38,306 nucleotides of DNA from Pseudomonadota bacterium. Its GTDB lineage: Bacteria > Pseudomonadota > Gammaproteobacteria > Burkholderiales > Rhodocyclaceae. Where the stretch lies: assembly GCA_029780075.1 (NCBI GenBank), contig JAKOZI010000129.1, positions 1 to 38,306 on the forward strand. The letters run 5' to 3'. Shown piece after piece: positions 34,704 to 38,306 of the stretch. The notes under the pieces were generated by a model. The model did not search any database, was not told the origin of the DNA, and was given only the letters and a program-made list of their open reading frames with translations. How positions within the stretch are numbered: position 1 is the first letter of the stretch; every line of letters begins with the position of its first letter. The translations under genes were made by a program, and so were the position numbers.

Positions 34704-34772
34704 CAACCCCAACAGAGAAATCCCGATACGCCCCAGGTACCAACCCCCCCGTGCTGCATGAGCGCCACCGAC
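34677..34772 (-). ncRNA. Candidate FNR-dependent small RNA between ccoS and ccoN
   Basis: A short transcript of about 95 nt is predicted by two independent signals on the minus strand: a class II FNR-type promoter (box 34806-34819, -10 at 34784-34779, start near 34772) and an intrinsic terminator (34703-34677). The region has no supported coding sequence. It contains four or five runs of three to seven G on the transcribed strand. It matches no RNA family I know; oxygen-controlled sRNAs such as FnrS (E. coli) and PhrS (Pseudomonas) show that the class exists. Alternative: the promoter is inactive and the terminator merely ends ccoI-ccoS. Confidence 0.45.
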
Positions 34773-34778
34773 CGACGT

Positions 34779-34819
34779 ATTATCGCCATCCGCGAGAACC
34801 CCTTATTGACCTGGATCAA
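34779..34819 (-). promoter_or_regulatory. FNR/ANR-type promoter within the 3' end of ccoS
   Basis: TTGACCTGGATCAA (34806-34819) matches the FNR consensus in nine of ten bases and occupies the last codons of ccoS. On the minus strand GATAAT (34784-34779) is 31 bp centre-to-centre downstream, the same geometry as at ccoG. The opposite direction has no -10-like sequence at the matching distance. Confidence 0.6.
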
Positions 34820-35048
34820 CAGGTGTGCAGCTTGATGAAAGCGCATGCGCTCGGACTGGCTCACGCCGGGCAGCGGGATCCGTCGCTTCTGACGGCGGCG
34901 ATGGCGCGCGATCATCGTCCATCAGAATGCGGTAGGCCGGCCCCTCGAGATCGTCGAACTGTCCGCTGCGCAACGACCACCAGAAGGCGATGGCGATCAG
35001 GAAAACCAGTACCACGGAGATTGGAATCAGCAGGTACAGCGTTTCCAT
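34803..35048 (-). CDS. ccoS: Cytochrome cbb3 oxidase maturation protein CcoS
   Basis: Small membrane protein needed for cofactor insertion into cbb3 oxidase. The 81-residue product begins METLYLLIPISVVLVFLIAI, continues FWWSLRSGQFDDLEGPAYRILMDDD, which is the family hallmark, and ends with a longer than usual, Ser/Pro-rich tail of about 30 residues. ATG 35048 lies 6 bp after ccoI. The last codons double as an FNR-type palindrome. Confidence 0.93.
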   Translation of the reverse strand: METLYLLIPISVVLVFLIAIAFWWSLRSGQFDDLEGPAYRILMDDDRAPSPPSEATDPAARREPVRAHALSSSCTPVDPGQ

Positions 35049-35054
35049 CGACGA

Positions 35055-37511
35055 TCAACTCTCTGCGACATGCTGCAGCCGCAACGAATTCGCAACGACC
35101 AGCAATGAACTGCCGGACATGCCGATGCCGGCCATCCAGGGCGCGATGAAACCCGTCATCGCCAGCGGCACGGCGACCAGGTTGTACGCAAAGGACCACC
35201 ACAGGTTCTGGTGGATTACCCGCAGGGTCCGGCGCGCGACGACGACGCCACGCCACAGGTGCTGCAGGTCTTCGGAGAGCAGCACCAGATCGGCCTGTGT
35301 GCGTGCCAGCTGCGCCCCCCCGCCCATGGCCACCGACACCTGCGCCTGCGCCAGCACCGGTGCATCATTGACGCCGTCACCGACCATCGCAACGACGGCT
35401 CCACCGGCTTGCAAGCGACGCACGTAATCATGCTTGGCCTGCGGCGACGCATCCGCCTGCACCTCATCGATCCCCAACGCCTGTGCCACCCGGCGCGCCG
35501 CCGCAGCAGCGTCACCGCTCAACAGCGCCACGTGGCTGCCCGCGGCGCGCAGCGCGGCAACCATGGCGGCCGCCTCTGGCCGCGGCTCGTCGCCAATGCG
35601 AAACAACGCGATCCAGCCAGCCTCGTCACCGAGCGCAACCACGGTGTCACCGCCATCGAGCAGTGACTGCGCACTGTCCGGCAAGGGCCCGCCATGCAGT
35701 TTGCCTACATAGTCCGGCCGCCCGACGCGCACCTGGCGGCCGCCGTACTGCGCACGCACGCCACACCCGGGCTCGCTTGCCAGGCCCTCGACAGCCGGCA
35801 TGACTCGCCCAGCCATCGCCGCCCGCAGCGCTTTGCCGATCAGATGCTCGGACGCCTGCTCTAGAGCAGCCGCCAGTGCCAGACTCTGGTCCCGACTGAG
35901 CGTACCGAGCGGCAAAACTTCGAGCACATGCATCTCGCCGGTGGTCAGCGTGCCCGTCTTGTCGAACACGAAATGGGTCGCCCGCGCGAGGGTTTCGATG
36001 GCATGACTGCGCGTCACCAGCAACCCTGCGCGCGCCATTGCTCCGCCGGCAACGGTCAGCGCCACCGGGGTAGCCAGCGACAGCGCACAGGGACAACTGA
36101 CGACCAGCACCGAAACCGTGATCCACAGCGCCTGCCGGGGGTCGATGAACGACCAGGCGACGGCCACGCCGACCGCCAGGAACAACAGGCAGACGATGAA
36201 ACGGCTGGCGATGCGGTCAGCCAGCTCGACGATCCGCGGCTTCTCCATCGCCGCACGTTCCATCAGCCGGACGATCGCCGACAGGCGCGTGCCTTCGCCG
36301 ACCTGCGCCACCTCGACCAGCAGGGGGCTTTCGATATTCACGGCACCACCGGTCACGGGCAAGCCGGGGCTCTTGCGCACCGGCGCACTCTCCCCGGTGA
36401 GCAGTGCCTCGTTGGCACTGCTTTCCCCCTCGATGACCCGCCCATCCGCCGGAATGGTTTCCCCGGGTTTGACCAGCACGACATCGCCCGCGCGCAGGTC
36501 GGCGGCCATCACCTGCTCCAGGTCGCGCTGATCCGGATACGCGGGCATCCGCGCCGCAACCACCGGCATCAGCCTGGCCAGTGCCTCGGTGACGCTGACC
36601 GCACGCTGACGAGCGGTCATTTCCAGGAAGCGACCGCTCAACAAGAAGAAGACGAACATCGTCACCGAGTCGAAATAGACTTCCCCGCCGGCAGTCAGCG
36701 TCGCCCAGACGCTGGCCGCGAAAGCCGCGCCCACCCCCAGCGCCACGGGCACATCCATGCCCACCCGAGCGAGTCGCAGATCGCGCCAGGCATTGCGGAA
36801 AAATGGCGCCGCCGAATAGAGCACCACCGGCAGCGTCAGCGCCAGACTGGCCCAGCGCATCAACTGTTCGACCGCCGGCGTCATCTCGCCTTCGCCCGCC
36901 AGATACACCGGTACGGCGTACATCATCACCTGCATCATGCCGAAGCCGGCGACAAACACCCGCCACAGCGCAGCCCGCCGCTCCTTGCGTGCCAGTTCCT
37001 CGCTCTTCGCCGTATCGTAGGGATAAGCGCGATAGCCGATTTCGGCGATAGCCGAAAGAATCTGCGACAGCTTGACCCGCTGCTCGTCCCAGCAGACACG
37101 CGCACGCCGCGTCGCGTAGTTGATGTCCACCGCGGTCACCCCGGGCAGGCGCGACAGGTGTTGCTCGTTCAGCCAGATACACGCCGAACAGGTGATCCCT
37201 TCGAGAATCAGCGACGCCTCGCGCTCGCTGCTGTCAGGCCCTTCGCCGCGCAAGCGGACAAAACCCTTCTGGAAATCGGCGTGATCATAAAGCTGCAAGC
37301 CCTCGACGATCGCCGGCAGGGCCTCGCGCGGGGCATTCGGCAAGGCATCACGATTGCGGTAGTAGTCGCTCAGGCCGTTGTCCACAATCGCCTGCGCCAC
37401 CGCCTGACAGCCGCCACAACACATGCCGCGCGCCTGCCCGTCGATATTTACCGAGAAATCCACTCCGGTCGCCACGGCTTGTCCGCAGTGGTAGCAATCG
37501 CCATGGTCCAT
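35055..37511 (-). CDS. ccoI: Copper-translocating P1B-type ATPase CcoI (FixI)
   Basis: Exports Cu(I) to the periplasm for building the cbb3 binuclear centre. The 818 residues have an N-terminal CYHCGQ and GMCCGGCQA double-cysteine segment, a heavy-metal domain with ITCSACIWLNEQHLSRLPG, eight or so helices, the TGES phosphatase loop, the CPC ion-binding motif in VSCPCALSLATPVAL, the phosphorylation site FDKTGTLTTGE and the hinge VGDGVNDAPVLAQAQV. The start ATG 37511 is chosen because the Cys-rich N-terminus follows; reading further upstream would run into the TPR gene. The first gene of ccoI-ccoS. Confidence 0.95.
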   Translation of the reverse strand: MDHGDCYHCGQAVATGVDFSVNIDGQARGMCCGGCQAVAQAIVDNGLSDYYRNRDALPNAPREALPAIVEGLQLYDHADFQKGFVRLRGEGPDSSEREASLILEGITCSACIWLNEQHLSRLPGVTAVDINYATRRARVCWDEQRVKLSQILSAIAEIGYRAYPYDTAKSEELARKERRAALWRVFVAGFGMMQVMMYAVPVYLAGEGEMTPAVEQLMRWASLALTLPVVLYSAAPFFRNAWRDLRLARVGMDVPVALGVGAAFAASVWATLTAGGEVYFDSVTMFVFFLLSGRFLEMTARQRAVSVTEALARLMPVVAARMPAYPDQRDLEQVMAADLRAGDVVLVKPGETIPADGRVIEGESSANEALLTGESAPVRKSPGLPVTGGAVNIESPLLVEVAQVGEGTRLSAIVRLMERAAMEKPRIVELADRIASRFIVCLLFLAVGVAVAWSFIDPRQALWITVSVLVVSCPCALSLATPVALTVAGGAMARAGLLVTRSHAIETLARATHFVFDKTGTLTTGEMHVLEVLPLGTLSRDQSLALAAALEQASEHLIGKALRAAMAGRVMPAVEGLASEPGCGVRAQYGGRQVRVGRPDYVGKLHGGPLPDSAQSLLDGGDTVVALGDEAGWIALFRIGDEPRPEAAAMVAALRAAGSHVALLSGDAAAAARRVAQALGIDEVQADASPQAKHDYVRRLQAGGAVVAMVGDGVNDAPVLAQAQVSVAMGGGAQLARTQADLVLLSEDLQHLWRGVVVARRTLRVIHQNLWWSFAYNLVAVPLAMTGFIAPWMAGIGMSGSSLLVVANSLRLQHVAES

Positions 37512-37551
37512 CACTGCCAGGAGGAAGTCGACCGCGCTGGTTGACCCGCCC

Positions 37552-38306
37552 TCAGCCGCGTTTCCCGAGTTGCCTGGCCTGCGCCTGCGCTTTCCTCTCC
37601 TCGTTGGCGTCGCCACGCGCCCGGTACACCGCCGCCAGAGTATCGAACACATTCGGGTCCTTCGGCGCCAACAGCGTTGCATTCTGAGCCAGCTTCAGCG
37701 CCTCATCGAGTTTGATCCTGCGCTCGGCAAGAAGCCAGGCCAGGTTGTTGTAAGCGTGGACCGCTTGCACATCGTTCTTGATCGCCGCACGATAAGCCGC
37801 TTCCGCCTCGTCCCAACGCTTCAGATCCTGGTAGGCGATACCCAGTCTCACTAGCGGCAGCGCGGCTTTAGGCGCCGCTTTGACCGCCCGCTTGAATTCA
37901 ACGACCGCTCTGTCACCCTGGCCCTGTGCCATCAGTACCTCACCACGGCCCATCCGAACGGCAACTTCGTCGGCGTGCAAGTCAAGTGCCTGATCATAAG
38001 CGGCCAGCGACTTGTCGTACTGCTTCTGGGCAGACAACAACTGCGCCTTGGCAAGCAACGGCAGCGGGTTGTTCGGGGCCAGGCGGGCGGCGATGTCAAA
38101 CTCCGCCAGCGCTTCGTCCGACTTGCCGGAGTTCAACAATGCCCGGCCAAGTCCGAAATGTCCGCCAGCGTGATTCGGGTCAATCTTCAGCGCACTACGA
38201 AAGGCGTCGACGGCGGCTGGCCAGCGCTGTGTTCCGTTGTACAACTCACCGAGCGCCAGCCAGGGCCAGATCAGTTTGGGTTCCATCCCGGTCGCCTTCT
38301 TCAACG
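37552..38306 (-). CDS. TPR-repeat protein (5' end beyond the window)
   Basis: The C-terminal 250 or so residues of a tetratricopeptide-repeat protein; the reading frame is open to the window edge, so the start is missing. At least six repeats can be seen, e.g. AAVDAFRSALKIDPNHAGGHFGLGRALLNSGK, EALAEFDIAARLAPNNPLPLLAKAQLL, RAVVEFKRAVKAAPKAALPLVRLGIAYQD and EAEAAYRAAIKNDVQAVHAYNNLAWLL, with a basic end (QARQLGKRG). A scaffold role is likely. The last repeats (NNLAWLLAERR, VFDTLAAVYRARGD) resemble those of exopolysaccharide/PEP-CTERM TPR proteins, but the missing part prevents a family call. It ends 41 bp before ccoI on the same strand. Confidence 0.8.
   Translation of the reverse strand, partial: LKKATGMEPKLIWPWLALGELYNGTQRWPAAVDAFRSALKIDPNHAGGHFGLGRALLNSGKSDEALAEFDIAARLAPNNPLPLLAKAQLLSAQKQYDKSLAAYDQALDLHADEVAVRMGRGEVLMAQGQGDRAVVEFKRAVKAAPKAALPLVRLGIAYQDLKRWDEAEAAYRAAIKNDVQAVHAYNNLAWLLAERRIKLDEALKLAQNATLLAPKDPNVFDTLAAVYRARGDANEERKAQAQARQLGKRG

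Noticed and set aside
34620-34756. Short Gly/Trp-rich minus-strand frame starting with ATG inside the candidate small RNA
   Set aside because: It reads through the intrinsic terminator, has no ribosome site, and its composition follows the G-runs.
34631-35149. 172-codon plus-strand frame across the ccoN-ccoS spacer
   Set aside because: It runs antisense through ccoS and the terminator, with low-complexity content and no ribosome site.
35928-37544. 538-codon open frame on the plus strand
   Set aside because: Antisense to ccoI, His/Arg/Gln-rich product without domains.

Overview
The window reads as chromosomal DNA of a GC-rich betaproteobacterium, most likely Rhodocyclales of the 'Candidatus Accumulibacter' type. 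This rests on protein resemblance, on cbb3-oxidase gene order, on small families typical of Betaproteobacteria (DUF2322, DUF3149), and on my memory that Accumulibacter carries a Chloroflexus-like mesaconyl-CoA gene set. No database search was possible. No tRNA, rRNA, CRISPR array or transposase was seen.

Layout: (1) 1-2903: a palindromic leader sequence, then psd and a phosphoethanolamine transferase, a functional pair because Psd makes the donor lipid. (2) 2981-10073: the most distinctive block. It holds mesaconyl-C4-CoA hydratase (minus strand), two class III CoA-transferases (SmtA/SmtB-like), mesaconyl-CoA C1-C4 CoA-transferase, the malyl/methylmalyl/citramalyl-CoA lyase and mesaconyl-C1-CoA hydratase. 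This is the complete glyoxylate-assimilating half of the 3-hydroxypropionate bicycle, in the same relative order I recall from Chloroflexus. (3) 10358-17737: a 2-oxoacid (probably pyruvate):acceptor oxidoreductase (gamma, alpha, beta) with a fused NAD(P)H-flavin/ferredoxin subunit, then pyruvate phosphate dikinase. Together blocks 2 and 3 could turn malate and propionyl-CoA into acetyl-CoA and pyruvate, interconvert these, and raise pyruvate to PEP.

(4) 17903-22291: tgt-yajC-secD-secF, followed by a decayed cytochrome b561 fragment. (5) 22735-24758 (minus): purB with a zinc-ribbon membrane protein and a DUF2322 protein. (6) 24888-28942: a GST, motAB (minus), a zinc-ribbon Nudix hydrolase and a TonB-like protein. 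(7) 28991-37511 (minus): the full cbb3 cytochrome oxidase region: ccoI-ccoS, ccoNOQP, ccoG-fixH and a 46-residue DUF3149 protein. The last gene, at the right edge, is a truncated TPR protein.

Regulation: three FNR/ANR-type palindromes lie in the cbb3 region, each with a -10-like hexamer 31-32 bp away on the minus strand. One precedes ccoN and one precedes ccoG. The third is inside the 3' end of ccoS and points at a strong intrinsic terminator about 95 nt downstream, which predicts a short oxygen-regulated RNA between ccoS and ccoN. A perfect 12-bp inverted repeat brackets the probable promoter of the pyruvate oxidoreductase operon.
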